The notes under the pieces: generated by a model
Seen by the model: only the letters and a program-made list of their open reading frames with translations
Databases searched by the model: none
Told to the model about the DNA's origin: nothing
Assembly (NCBI GenBank): GCA_900318445.1
Contig: ONKO01000001.1
Coordinates: 186,001 to 250,000, forward strand
Reading direction: 5' to 3'
DNA length: 64,000 nt
DNA from: an uncultured Bacteroidales bacterium
Lineage (GTDB): Bacteria; Bacteroidota; Bacteroidia; Bacteroidales; UBA932
Shown here: piece by piece, positions 43,769 to 52,340 of the stretch
Position numbering within the stretch: position 1 is the stretch's first letter
Layout: every line of letters begins with the position of its first letter
Program-made: the position numbers and the translations under genes

Positions 43769-44299
43769 CCCGTTTATGCCGCCGCCGTCATCCTCCCGCC
43801 GGATTTCTACCATCCCCTCCTGAACGACTCCAAGCAGATGACGGAGAAGGCCCGCGAGGAGCTTCGGCCCATCATCGAACGGGAAGCCGTCGCCTGGGCG
43901 GTGGAGGCGGTATCGGCCGATGAAATTGACCGGCTCAACATCCTCTGGGCCTCCGTGACCGGCATGCAGCGTGCGGTCCTGAAACTGGATCCGGCCCCTG
44001 CTTTCCTCCTTATTGACGGCAACAAGTTCCGCCCCTTCGGCCGATACGGCTTCAAGGACTACCAGACGGTGGTGCATGGAGACGCGACGTATGCATCCAT
44101 TGCTGCCGCGTCGGTGCTGGCCAAGACCTACCGGGACGAATTCATGCGGAAACTGGCGCAGGAATACCCCGAATATGGCTGGGACCGCAACATGGGATAT
44201 CCCACACCGGAGCATATAGAAGCCATCCGGCGCCACGGATATACTCCATGGCACCGGAAGAGCTTTCATGTAAAAGAACTAGAACCCTCGCTGTTCTAG
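43685..44299 (+). CDS. rnhB: Ribonuclease HII
   Basis: 204 aa. The catalytic residues are in EAGCDEAGRGPLAGPV (Asp-Glu), LLIDGNKF (Asp) and the later GDATYASIAAASVLAKTYRD (Asp). It removes RNA from RNA-DNA hybrids and misincorporated ribonucleotides. The TTG at 43685 gives MKPSLLPYMEKD, which matches the LLPY start of Bacteroides homologues; an ATG at 43709 would lose that part. Its first 84 nt are duplicated at 37879. It overlaps the convergent MarR-type gene by 4 nt. Confidence 0.95.
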   Translation: MKPSLLPYMEKDRLEAGCDEAGRGPLAGPVYAAAVILPPDFYHPLLNDSKQMTEKAREELRPIIEREAVAWAVEAVSADEIDRLNILWASVTGMQRAVLKLDPAPAFLLIDGNKFRPFGRYGFKDYQTVVHGDATYASIAAASVLAKTYRDEFMRKLAQEYPEYGWDRNMGYPTPEHIEAIRRHGYTPWHRKSFHVKELEPSLF

Positions 44300-44733
44300 A
44301 GGGTGAGTGATTCGATGAGGTCGTCCAGCGTCCCGTACAGGGCGGGAGCCGTCTCGGGCGTAATGCTGCGGCAGGCGACGGCCGAGCCAATCTTCTGGGG
44401 AATGCAGGACGCCTTGTCTTCAATGGCTTTTCCTTTTTCCGTGAGGCTTACTATCACCTGGCGTGCATCCTCAGCGCCACGCGTGCGCTGGATGAAGCCT
44501 TCGGCCTCCATGCGTTTGAGCAGCGGGGTTACCGTATTGGTTTCCAGATACAGTTTCTTGGCAATATCATTTACCGGCATGCGGTCCTTCTCCCACAGTA
44601 CCATCATGACAAGGTACTGCGGATAGGTGAGCCCCAGCTCGCTCAGGTACGGGTGGTAAGCCTGCGTGATGAGCCTGGAGGCTGTGTACAGCCTGAAGCA
44701 GAGTTGATTTTCCAGTTTAAGCTGCTCGTGCAT
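44296..44733 (-). CDS. MarR-family regulator, OhrR-like
   Basis: 145 aa. A winged helix is visible (MPVNDIAKKLYLETNTVTPLLKRMEAEGFI, wing RTRGAEDARQVIVSLT). The N-terminal ENQLCFRLYTASR contains the Cys at the position of the peroxide-sensing Cys of OhrR, so it may be redox-controlled. It is the last gene of the NPP/NagB operon, 9 nt after nagB. OhrR targets such as ohr are not in the window, so the target is unknown. Confidence 0.88.
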   Translation of the reverse strand: MHEQLKLENQLCFRLYTASRLITQAYHPYLSELGLTYPQYLVMMVLWEKDRMPVNDIAKKLYLETNTVTPLLKRMEAEGFIQRTRGAEDARQVIVSLTEKGKAIEDKASCIPQKIGSAVACRSITPETAPALYGTLDDLIESLTL

Positions 44734-44742
44734 GGCCGGAAA

Positions 44743-45537
44743 TTACTTGTTCTCAGCCTTTTCTACAGCCTTGAAGTAACGGTAGCTGCTCACCTTGACC
44801 TCGCTGATGGAGTTCTCGTCGCACACGATGGTGCCGGCGGGGTGGTTCTGCAGGCCGCTGAGGGTGCAGTAGTGGCTCATGGGGCCTTCTACGGCGTCCT
44901 TGATGGCGCGGGCCTTCTTGGAACCAAAGGCCAGGATAACTACTTCCTTGGAGCTGAGCACGGTGGCCACGCCCACGGTGAGGGCCTGGGCGGGAACAGC
45001 GGAGGGATCGTTGTCAAAGAAGCGGGCGTTAACCTCGCGGGTGTCCTGGGTGAGGGTCACTACGCGCGTGCGGGACGACAGGGAGGAGAAGGGCTCGTTG
45101 AAGGCAATGTGGCCGTCTTCGCCCACGCCGCCGAGGAACAGGTCAAATCCGCCTGCCTCCACGATAGCCTGCTCGTAGGCGGCGCATTCGGCCTCGATGT
45201 CCTGAGCGTTACCGTTGAGGATGTGGATGTTCTCCGGCTTCTCGTCAATGTGGTCGAACAGATACTTGTGCATGAAGCTGTGGTAGCTCTCCGGATGGCT
45301 TTCCGGCAGGCCCACATACTCATCCATGTTGAAGGAAATCACGTTCTTGAAGGACAGCTCGCCGTCCTTGACCATGCGGATGAGCTCGGCGTAGGTCTCA
45401 ATGGGCGTGGAACCGGTGCAGAGGCCGATGACAAAGGGCTTGTCGGTGACGGCCGCCTTTTCCTTGATTCGTTTGGCAATGTAATGGGCGGCCCACAGGG
45501 AGCCTTCCTTGGCGTTGTCGCGAATGATGATCTTCAT
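44743..45537 (-). CDS. nagB: Glucosamine-6-phosphate deaminase
   Basis: 264 aa from the ATG at 45537, same length as E. coli NagB. Active-site motifs are intact: GLCTGSTPIETY, NMDEYVGLP (Asp72 equivalent) and GGVGEDGHIAFNEP (Asp141, His143, Glu148 equivalents). It converts glucosamine-6-phosphate to fructose-6-phosphate and ammonia. It begins 1 nt after the stop of a longer NagB-like/PIG-L fusion that has lost two of these residues. Confidence 0.97.
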   Translation of the reverse strand: MKIIIRDNAKEGSLWAAHYIAKRIKEKAAVTDKPFVIGLCTGSTPIETYAELIRMVKDGELSFKNVISFNMDEYVGLPESHPESYHSFMHKYLFDHIDEKPENIHILNGNAQDIEAECAAYEQAIVEAGGFDLFLGGVGEDGHIAFNEPFSSLSSRTRVVTLTQDTREVNARFFDNDPSAVPAQALTVGVATVLSSKEVVILAFGSKKARAIKDAVEGPMSHYCTLSGLQNHPAGTIVCDENSISEVKVSSYRYFKAVEKAENK

Positions 45538-45538
45538 A

Positions 45539-47464
45539 TTAGTAAAGTTTAAGGAATACTTCGATAGCTTGATACTCTGCCATTCCCAGCTGGTCGTAGA
45601 GTTTGGCGGTGTTGGCGGTGCGTTCCTCGGCTCTCTGCCAGAACTCGCGCGGATCTTCTCCCGGGAACGGGACAATGTCCTTCTGGGACAGGTGACGGAA
45701 GATTGCGTGACGCTTCATCACCACTTCCTCGGGGCTCAGCGGAACGGCCATGTCCACGCGGCCCAGCTCCCATTCCATCCAGGCGCCGCGATACAGCCAC
45801 ACGTGGGTCTCGGACAGCCAGGCATTGCCTTCTTCCTTGAGCTGCTCCATGGCTTCGAGGGCGGCCTCGGTGCACACACGGTGCGTTCCGTGCGGATCGG
45901 CCAGGTCACCGGCCATGAAGATCATGTGCGGCTTGAGTTTCTTGATGAGGTCTTTGATGATGTCCACATCGGCCTGGGTGCGCGGGTTCTTCTTGATGCC
46001 GCCGCTCTCGTAGAAGGGCAGGTTGAGGAAGTGGGCGTTGGTGTTGTCGTTGAGGCCGAAACTGCGGACGGCGCCGCGGGCTTCGCTGCGGCGGATGGCA
46101 CCCTTCATTTCCAGCAGGGCGCGGGGTTCGGGCTGGCCGGGAACCTTGCTCTCCACCAGCTTTTTCACCTCGTCGAATTTGTCGGCGAAGCCCAGCTGGT
46201 AGGCGCAGTCCATGTGCTGGAGCACTACGTCGTCGTGCACGGCCACGTTGCCGGAGGTCTCGTAGGCGACGTGTACGTCGTGTCCCTGCTTGGCCAGACG
46301 GATAAAGGTACCGCCCATGGAGATGACGTCGTCGTCGGGGTGCGGGGAGAAGATGAGGACCGTCTTGGGATACGGCGTGGCGCTCACCGGACGGGTGCTG
46401 TCGTCGGCATTGGGTTTGCCGCCCGGCCAGCCCGTGATGGTGTGCTGGAGGTCGTTGAAGACGTCGATATTGATCTTGTCAAAGGCGCCAACCTCTTCCA
46501 GGAGCTGGCTGAGACCGTTGTTGAGGTAATCTTTCTCGGTGAGTTTGAGGATGGGCTTGCCGGTTACCTGGCACAGCCACACCACGGCTTTGCGCACGAA
46601 TTTGGGCGTCCAGTCGCAGGGACCCACCAGCCAGGGAGCCACGCTGCGGGTAAGGAGGCTGGCAGCGGTCTCGTCCACGTAGAAGGAGATGTGGTCGTGC
46701 TGCTGCAGGAGGGAAGCCGGGCAGTCGGTGTCCTGGGGACCCTCGGTGATGGCCTTGACGGCAGCGGCCTTGTCCTCGCCCCAGGCCATGAGGATAATCT
46801 TCTTGGCGCTGAGCATGGTGCTGATGCCGATGGTGATGGCCTTGTCGGGGGTTGCCGATATATCGTGGTTGAAGTTGGCGGACTGGCGCTTGCGGGAACC
46901 GTAGGAAAGGCGCACTACGCGGGTGCGGGTCTTGGTGTTGGAACCGGCTTCGTTGAAGCCAACCTGCCCCTGCTCGCCGATGCCAATCACGAGGAGGTCT
47001 ACTCCGCGGGCAAGTTCGTCAAAGCGGGTGCAGTAGTCGGTGAGCTGCTCGGCGGGAACGGAGCCGTCCGGGATGTGGATGTTCTCCTTGAGGATGTCCA
47101 CTTTGTCCAGCAGGGCCTTGTGCAGGCGGTTGTTGCGGCTCTGGGCTTCCTCCTTGGAGGAAGGATAGTATTCGTCAATGGAAACCACCTCTACGTTTTT
47201 GAACGACACTTTTCCGGCCTCGTAGCGGCGGGTGAGTTCGTTGTAGAGGGAGGTGGGGGTAGAGCCCGTGGTGAGGCCCAGGCGGAACAGGCCGTCCTTG
47301 TGGGCGTTGATGGCGTCTACGATGACGTCTGCAATGGCATATGAGGCCGGACGTGACTCCGGGTAAACATGGGTCCAGATTTTCTCGTAGGTGTGGAGAA
47401 TACCGGCAGGCAGATTCTTCTCGATGAGTCCGCCGTCATAAGGAAGTGTAAAATGCTTTCCCAT
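45539..47464 (-). CDS. NagB-like domain fused to PIG-L/LmbE deacetylase
   Basis: 641 aa. Residues of about 40-290 are a glucosamine-6-phosphate deaminase domain, but its key loop reads GIGEQGQVGFNE: Gln165 and Gln167 replace the catalytic Asp141 and His143 of E. coli NagB, while Asp97 and Glu172 remain. Residues of about 370-640 are a PIG-L deacetylase with metal motifs SPHPDDDVISMGG and DPHGTHRV. This fusion is widespread in Bacteroidales and is often annotated nagB. The sequence argues that the deacetylase half is active and the NagB half is sugar-binding or impaired. It lies between the NPP gene and genuine nagB. Confidence 0.92.
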   Translation of the reverse strand: MGKHFTLPYDGGLIEKNLPAGILHTYEKIWTHVYPESRPASYAIADVIVDAINAHKDGLFRLGLTTGSTPTSLYNELTRRYEAGKVSFKNVEVVSIDEYYPSSKEEAQSRNNRLHKALLDKVDILKENIHIPDGSVPAEQLTDYCTRFDELARGVDLLVIGIGEQGQVGFNEAGSNTKTRTRVVRLSYGSRKRQSANFNHDISATPDKAITIGISTMLSAKKIILMAWGEDKAAAVKAITEGPQDTDCPASLLQQHDHISFYVDETAASLLTRSVAPWLVGPCDWTPKFVRKAVVWLCQVTGKPILKLTEKDYLNNGLSQLLEEVGAFDKINIDVFNDLQHTITGWPGGKPNADDSTRPVSATPYPKTVLIFSPHPDDDVISMGGTFIRLAKQGHDVHVAYETSGNVAVHDDVVLQHMDCAYQLGFADKFDEVKKLVESKVPGQPEPRALLEMKGAIRRSEARGAVRSFGLNDNTNAHFLNLPFYESGGIKKNPRTQADVDIIKDLIKKLKPHMIFMAGDLADPHGTHRVCTEAALEAMEQLKEEGNAWLSETHVWLYRGAWMEWELGRVDMAVPLSPEEVVMKRHAIFRHLSQKDIVPFPGEDPREFWQRAEERTANTAKLYDQLGMAEYQAIEVFLKLY

Positions 47465-47468
47465 AGGT

Positions 47469-48686
47469 TTATTTTAGGATGTTAACAATTCTTTCCAGGT
47501 TTCCGTCGGTGGCGGCGGGTTTAATCCCGAGCAGCTTGCATAGCAGGGGGTAGATGTCAACGTTTCGGAAGGCCGACTGTTCTCCTTCCGTGAACGGCGC
47601 CTCGTACCCTTCCTTGAAGTCCGGTCCCACGGCGCGGAACATGACCATCATGTCCGGCTCCTTGGGGCTGTAGCCGTGTGCTCCGTTATTCTTAGAGGGA
47701 GAAGAGGCAAACTGCCAGCCCAGATCCGGGGCTGCAATGAGGTCTCCCAGGCGGTCGGACGTGCCATAATTGAGGCTGGCAGGCACTTCCCCGTGCTTCC
47801 ACACGCTCAGGTGCTCTACCCGGGACAGGCGGTTATAGAGGCTGTCTACATAGCCTTCCTTTACAAAGATGCTGGTGGGGGAAGTTCCCTTCACGTTCTC
47901 TGCCCAGCCTTCGGGAATTTCGTGGTGCCAGCTTATGAAGCGCTCCGGGGAAATATCTTCCATGCCGTGGTCCGAGAGAACGATGAAGTTGATCCTGTTT
48001 CCATGCGGGAGGGCTTTCAGGCGCAGGTACAGTCCGTGCATGAGGCTGTCCATGTGCTCCACCATCTCCTTGGTCTCGGGGGAGATGGGACCGTAGACAT
48101 GGCCCGTGTGGTCGGGCTCGTCAAAGTAGCCCATCACAAGGCGCGGGCGCTCGTTCTCGGGGAGGCTCATGAGGCGGACAATTTCGTCTACGCGTTCCTC
48201 GAAGTTCCAGTGCGGGTCTTCATCCCAGTTGCGGTAGTAGGTGGGATATTCCCCTTTGATGGGAATGTCCGACCCCACCCAGTAGACGTTGCCGGTCTTC
48301 ACGCCCTGGCGCTGCGCCGTAATCCAGATGGGTTCTCCGCCGTAGTAATAGGGGTCATAGCGGCAGGCGGGGTCGCTCATGCTGTAGCTGTACTCCCGGC
48401 CGGGGTCCCAGAAGCTGTTGTTCACCAGGCCGTGATGGTCCGGGACCAGGCCCGTCGCCAGCGTATAGTGGTTGGGGAAGGTGGAGGCAGGGAACGACGG
48501 TTCCATGCGGGCCGATACGCCAACCGTGGCGAGGGAGTCAAAAAATTCCGTATTGTAGTATTGGGGATAGTCCCAGCGGTTCCCGTCCAGGGAAATGATG
48601 ACGGTGTAGTTATCTCCGGCACTCTGGCAGGAAGCACAGGCTGCCAGAAGGGTAAACCCAAGAATTAACCAGCGTAATTTGCGCAT
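47469..48686 (-). CDS. Alkaline phosphatase-superfamily phosphodiesterase (NPP type), lipoprotein
   Basis: 405 aa with a lipobox (LAACASC). The NPP fold is clear: VIISLDGNRWDY (metal Asp), the nucleophile Thr in FPASTFPNHYTLATG, YFDEPDHTGHVYGP (Asp/His), VLSDHGMEDI (Asp-His) and GAHGYSPKEPDM (His). NPP enzymes split nucleotide phosphodiesters or phospholipids outside the cytoplasm. It is the first gene of the operon with the two NagB-type genes and the MarR regulator, starting 18 nt after a TACCTTTG box. Confidence 0.93.
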   Translation of the reverse strand: MRKLRWLILGFTLLAACASCQSAGDNYTVIISLDGNRWDYPQYYNTEFFDSLATVGVSARMEPSFPASTFPNHYTLATGLVPDHHGLVNNSFWDPGREYSYSMSDPACRYDPYYYGGEPIWITAQRQGVKTGNVYWVGSDIPIKGEYPTYYRNWDEDPHWNFEERVDEIVRLMSLPENERPRLVMGYFDEPDHTGHVYGPISPETKEMVEHMDSLMHGLYLRLKALPHGNRINFIVLSDHGMEDISPERFISWHHEIPEGWAENVKGTSPTSIFVKEGYVDSLYNRLSRVEHLSVWKHGEVPASLNYGTSDRLGDLIAAPDLGWQFASSPSKNNGAHGYSPKEPDMMVMFRAVGPDFKEGYEAPFTEGEQSAFRNVDIYPLLCKLLGIKPAATDGNLERIVNILK

Positions 48687-48704
48687 ACACTATAAATCGA
48701 AATA

Positions 48705-48732
48705 CAAAGGTAATAAAAAATGGCTATTTTTG
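48705..48732. promoter_or_regulatory. Divergent -7 boxes of the NPP and esterase genes
   Basis: Minus-strand TACCTTTG at 48705-48712 (18 nt before the NPP start) and plus-strand TATTTTTG at 48725-48732 (4 nt before the esterase ATG at 48737). The plus-strand transcript is apparently leaderless. Confidence 0.65.
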
Positions 48733-48736
48733 TATC

Positions 48737-50812
48737 ATGAAACGCATGATTATTTTAGCAATAGCCGGCATGGCGATGCTGGCAGGTTGCTCCGGGCCGG
48801 TGAACACGACCGGCCGCTCGTCTGCCCCCGAACTGGGCTGGCTTTTCCTTGAAAAAGGTCCCTACACGCTTTCTACCCATGTGGATGCCGCTCCCGGGCC
48901 CGCCAGCTTCGAGCTGGTGAAGGACCTCTCCCTCATGGCCGACGTCCCGGAGGTCGTTTTGCGGGCCGATGTCACCGTTGCGCCGGACAGCACCCTGGAA
49001 GTTGCACTGGGAAAGCTGGAACCCGGTTTTTACCAGGTACGCCTGCGGGATTCCGTGCGCTGGAATATCGGCGTACGTCCCGACGACGTGGTGAGCGCCC
49101 CCGACGCTCCGGCCGATTTCGATGCGTTCTGGGCCTCGACCCTTGAGGAGCTTTCCCGCATTCCACTGGAGCCCGTCCTCACGGAAATTCCGGAGCACTC
49201 GAACGAAGTGCGCACCACCTATCATGTGAGTTATCCCGCCTATGGCGGCGCCGTCTCGGGCGGCGTGGTGTGCATCCCCAACGCTCCCGGCAAATATCCC
49301 GTGAGCATCAACTACATGGGGTATGGGGCCGATGTCTATTATATGGATCCGTCGGCGAACCCCGGGTGCATCGAATATCTTGTGAGCGTCCGTGACCAGG
49401 GCATCTTCAAGGAGGGCCAGGAACGGTGGATAGACCGGGGCATCACCTCCAAGGAGACTTTCTACTACCGCGGCGCCTTCTGCGACGTAAAGCAGGCGGT
49501 GGATTTCGCCGCTTCGCTGGAGAAGGCCGATACCACCCGCATGGTGGCCTGGGGAGAGAGCCAGGGTGGTGCCTTTACCTTCATCTCTGCGGCGCTGGAT
49601 CCGCGCATCAAGGCCATCGCCCCGTCCGTTCCCTTCCTCGGGGACTACCGGGACTACGCCCGCATCGTATGGTGGCCCGTCCATGAGGTGTTCGCCGAAG
49701 CCGATTCCATCGGCCTGCCCCGGGAGGAACTCCTGGACATGCTCCGCTACTTTGACGTGAAGAACTTTGCCCCGCGCATCCACTGCCCGGTGTACATGGC
49801 GTTCGGCCTGCAGGATCCCACCTGCCCGCCGCATACCAATTTCTCTATCTACAACAACCTGGGAACCACCGATAAACGTTATCTCTGCGTGCCTACGTGC
49901 GGCCACGGAATGTGGGCGGAGAAAGTGTGGGAGACGGAGCGTGCGGCTTTCCTGCATCCGTTCCTGTATCCGCTTCGCGTGGGAACCTACAACCTGCGCT
50001 TCTCCAACCTGGACAATAAGAGCGAAGAGAATAACTGGACGCTCCGGGAGCCCCGTCTGCTACAGTCTTTTCTCTCCTGCGACATGGATATCTGCGGGGT
50101 TGAGGAGATTGGCTCCGCCGAGCAGGAGAGCCTTCCGCGCCAGCTGTCGGCCCGTGGCCTTTCCTACGACAGCTACTTCTTTGACCCTTATGCCGATGAC
50201 GGTGTCGGCACGCGTGCGCACGGGCTTCTGTGGAAGAAAGACCTTTTCTCGCTGGCGGGCGAACCTCATTTTTTCTGGCTGTCCAATCCGCCGGATGTGC
50301 GGCAGTCCAACGATACCGTCCCGGCGTGGAAGGCCAACTACACCCGCGGCGGCTTCTGCCTCACGCTTAAGGACAGGGCAGACCACAAGTATTTTGTCAT
50401 GGTGACGCATGCCCCGCTCAATAAAGAGCAGCACGCTGCCAATGCCTCCATTTATGCCGATATGGAGCGCCGGTACAATCCGGAAGGGCTCCCGTCGTTC
50501 TTTGTGGGGGATTTCAACGCCAATGAGGCCGATGCCTGCAGCGCCGTCCACCGTTCCTACTGGGCCGATGCCTACCGCGCCGTTCCTTCGCCCGCCGGGC
50601 CGGAGGGAACGTTTAATGCCTGGAAGTGGGAAGCGCCTTCGGCCGACCATCGGATAGACTTTATCTATTATAGGGGAGAGGGCGTCACGCCGGTTGCCTA
50701 TACCTGCGACAATACCCTGTATGGCGGGTATCCGTCCGACCATTTCCCCGTGTATGCCGATTTTTTCGTGATGGCGCAGGTCCCGGTGCGAACGGCGCAG
50801 GTTCCATTTTAG
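48737..50812 (+). CDS. Acetylxylan esterase fused to an EEP-family domain, lipoprotein
   Basis: 691 aa with a lipobox (AMLAGC). Residues of about 115-410 are an AXE1-type alpha/beta hydrolase: nucleophile Ser in WGESQGGAF, Asp in FGLQDPTCPP, His in TCGHGMW. Residues of about 415-685 are an EEP domain: VGTYNLRFSN, CGVEEIG, VTHAPLN, VGDFNANEADA and SDHFPVYADF. Each domain is complete. Carbohydrate deacetylation joined to a phosphodiesterase-type activity suggests a substituted surface polysaccharide or phospholipid substrate. The last residues (MAQVPVRTAQVPF) are encoded by repeat units that continue downstream. Confidence 0.88.
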   Translation: MKRMIILAIAGMAMLAGCSGPVNTTGRSSAPELGWLFLEKGPYTLSTHVDAAPGPASFELVKDLSLMADVPEVVLRADVTVAPDSTLEVALGKLEPGFYQVRLRDSVRWNIGVRPDDVVSAPDAPADFDAFWASTLEELSRIPLEPVLTEIPEHSNEVRTTYHVSYPAYGGAVSGGVVCIPNAPGKYPVSINYMGYGADVYYMDPSANPGCIEYLVSVRDQGIFKEGQERWIDRGITSKETFYYRGAFCDVKQAVDFAASLEKADTTRMVAWGESQGGAFTFISAALDPRIKAIAPSVPFLGDYRDYARIVWWPVHEVFAEADSIGLPREELLDMLRYFDVKNFAPRIHCPVYMAFGLQDPTCPPHTNFSIYNNLGTTDKRYLCVPTCGHGMWAEKVWETERAAFLHPFLYPLRVGTYNLRFSNLDNKSEENNWTLREPRLLQSFLSCDMDICGVEEIGSAEQESLPRQLSARGLSYDSYFFDPYADDGVGTRAHGLLWKKDLFSLAGEPHFFWLSNPPDVRQSNDTVPAWKANYTRGGFCLTLKDRADHKYFVMVTHAPLNKEQHAANASIYADMERRYNPEGLPSFFVGDFNANEADACSAVHRSYWADAYRAVPSPAGPEGTFNAWKWEAPSADHRIDFIYYRGEGVTPVAYTCDNTLYGGYPSDHFPVYADFFVMAQVPVRTAQVPF

Positions 50813-50891
50813 GCAGGGAACTTGCGCCATCAGAATAGTGTAGAAGGCCGATTTGCGGTGCAGGTTCCGCCCCTCTTTTGGAACCTGCGCC
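50773..50891. repeat. Cluster of five GGYGCARGTYCC units in alternating orientation
   Basis: Forward units at 50773-50784, 50794-50805 and 50857-50868; inverted units at 50817-50828 and 50880-50891. The last two form a 12-bp stem with one G-T pair and an 11-nt loop, a possible terminator. The first two lie inside the end of the esterase gene. Confidence 0.8.
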
Positions 50892-50923
50892 AACGGTGCC
50901 ATTACTCATCTCGTAATTATTTG

Positions 50924-50931
50924 TATTTTTG
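50924..50931 (+). promoter_or_regulatory. -7 promoter box of the TPR-TM-HTH regulator
   Basis: TATTTTTG, 16 nt before the ATG at 50948. No clear -33 element. Confidence 0.5.
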
Positions 50932-50947
50932 CAAAAATGAGCAAATT

Positions 50948-52252
50948 ATGAGAAGGGTAGTTACTGCCGCAGTGGTTGGCCTGATCCTTGTTTCCTGCGT
51001 GGGGAAAGAGGATAATCTCGTTTTGGAACGGGACCAGATCCACGAATTGGCCATAAAGGAATCTCCGGAGAAGGCGCATGCGCTTTTTCAAGAGTTTGCC
51101 GACAAGTGCCATGCACGGGGAGATTACGAGATGGAGTCTTGTGCACTCTACGAGATGGCTACGAATTACCTGGACCAGCGCGATACCCTGGGAATGCGAC
51201 GTCTCCTGGACCGGATGAAACGCCTAGCACAGGATCATCCGGATAATCTTGGGGCCTGCTACAGTTATTACTCTGTTCTGGGTGCGTACTATGCCGCTTT
51301 GTGTGAAACGGACACGCTGGCTACAACCCGGCAGGCAATGTTCGGGGCACTCAGGTCTGCGATAGACTATCAGGAACAGATGACTTGGGACGACTACCGG
51401 AGGCAGGCGATTGTCCCGGCCTGGAATTACTACAACATGGCGGTCTGCTATGATCTTTACTGCAATCCTCCGTTGCGTGATTCCATTGTCAAGTATCTGG
51501 ACCTTGCCGACAAATCCAATCGTGCGAATACGGAAAACCAGCACTTTCAGCATCAGCAGATCGATGTTTCCATACGGGATGAGAAAGCCTGGCTTCTCTA
51601 TTATGACGGAAAAACAGAGGAAGCCCTGGCAGAAATGAATGCGGTTCTCTCGCTCATAGACAGTGTGGAACTTGTAAGTCCCAACACCGTGATTACGGAA
51701 AGGGGAGAAGCCTATGGTTTTTTTGTGGAGGTGTATTCCTCCATTGGAAACTACGAAAAAGCGCTGGAGTACGCGACGCTGAAGGCACAGAATGACCAGG
51801 TGCGGTTCGGGGTCCAGCGCAATGCTGCCGTGCGGGAGGTTGAGGCCAAATACAATGTGGCCAAGGTAGAGACCCGCCTGGCAAGGGTACGCGGCTGGGC
51901 CGCTTCCCTTGGCATCCTTTCTCTCCTTCTGATTGCCCTTTCCCTTTACTACCGGCTGCTGATCCGCAGTAAGGAAGAAGGCCGATATACCGCTGCCGTT
52001 GAGGCCCTGGTAGAGACGGACGCCGATATCCGCACCCTGACGGAGAATGTCTCCTCCGAGAAAGCGGCGCAGGTAATATCATCGGCCCAGAAACCCCTTT
52101 CCGCCGTCGAACGCAAGTACATCCTTCTGTTCATGTCCGGCAAATCCACGGAGGAAGTAGCTGAGGCTATGCACGTAGCGCCCGCCAGCGTGTATACCAT
52201 GAAATATCGCATCAAAAAGAAGTACCCGGATTCGTTACCCCTGCCTTTCTAG
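50948..52252 (+). CDS. Lipoprotein-type TPR sensor with membrane helix and C-terminal HTH
   Basis: 434 aa. The N-terminus (MRRVVTAAVVGLILVSC) has a lipobox or is an anchor. A TPR-like helical sensor region (about 30-310) follows, then a membrane helix (WAASLGILSLLLIALSLYYRL, about 318-338) and a LuxR-like HTH (LSAVERKYILLFMSGKSTEE, VAPASVYTMKYRIKKK). This is the Bacteroidales one-component design with a periplasmic sensor and cytoplasmic DNA-binding tail. It precedes a shortened paralogue and the tubulin-like operon, which it may control. Confidence 0.75.
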   Translation: MRRVVTAAVVGLILVSCVGKEDNLVLERDQIHELAIKESPEKAHALFQEFADKCHARGDYEMESCALYEMATNYLDQRDTLGMRRLLDRMKRLAQDHPDNLGACYSYYSVLGAYYAALCETDTLATTRQAMFGALRSAIDYQEQMTWDDYRRQAIVPAWNYYNMAVCYDLYCNPPLRDSIVKYLDLADKSNRANTENQHFQHQQIDVSIRDEKAWLLYYDGKTEEALAEMNAVLSLIDSVELVSPNTVITERGEAYGFFVEVYSSIGNYEKALEYATLKAQNDQVRFGVQRNAAVREVEAKYNVAKVETRLARVRGWAASLGILSLLLIALSLYYRLLIRSKEEGRYTAAVEALVETDADIRTLTENVSSEKAAQVISSAQKPLSAVERKYILLFMSGKSTEEVAEAMHVAPASVYTMKYRIKKKYPDSLPLPF

Positions 52253-52305
52253 CAGGAACTAGACGAATCTTACCGTTTTTATACACTTTTGTCTAGATTT
52301 GTCTA

Positions 52306-52336
52306 TTTGAGAACTGTGTTCCCTTCCATACTTTTG
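52306..52336 (+). promoter_or_regulatory. Promoter of the tubulin-like operon
   Basis: TTTG (52306-52309), 19-nt spacer, TACTTTTG (52329-52336), ending 4 nt before the GTG at 52341. It is the last consensus promoter I see before a run of at least twelve close-packed genes. Confidence 0.75.
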
Positions 52337-52340
52337 TAAT

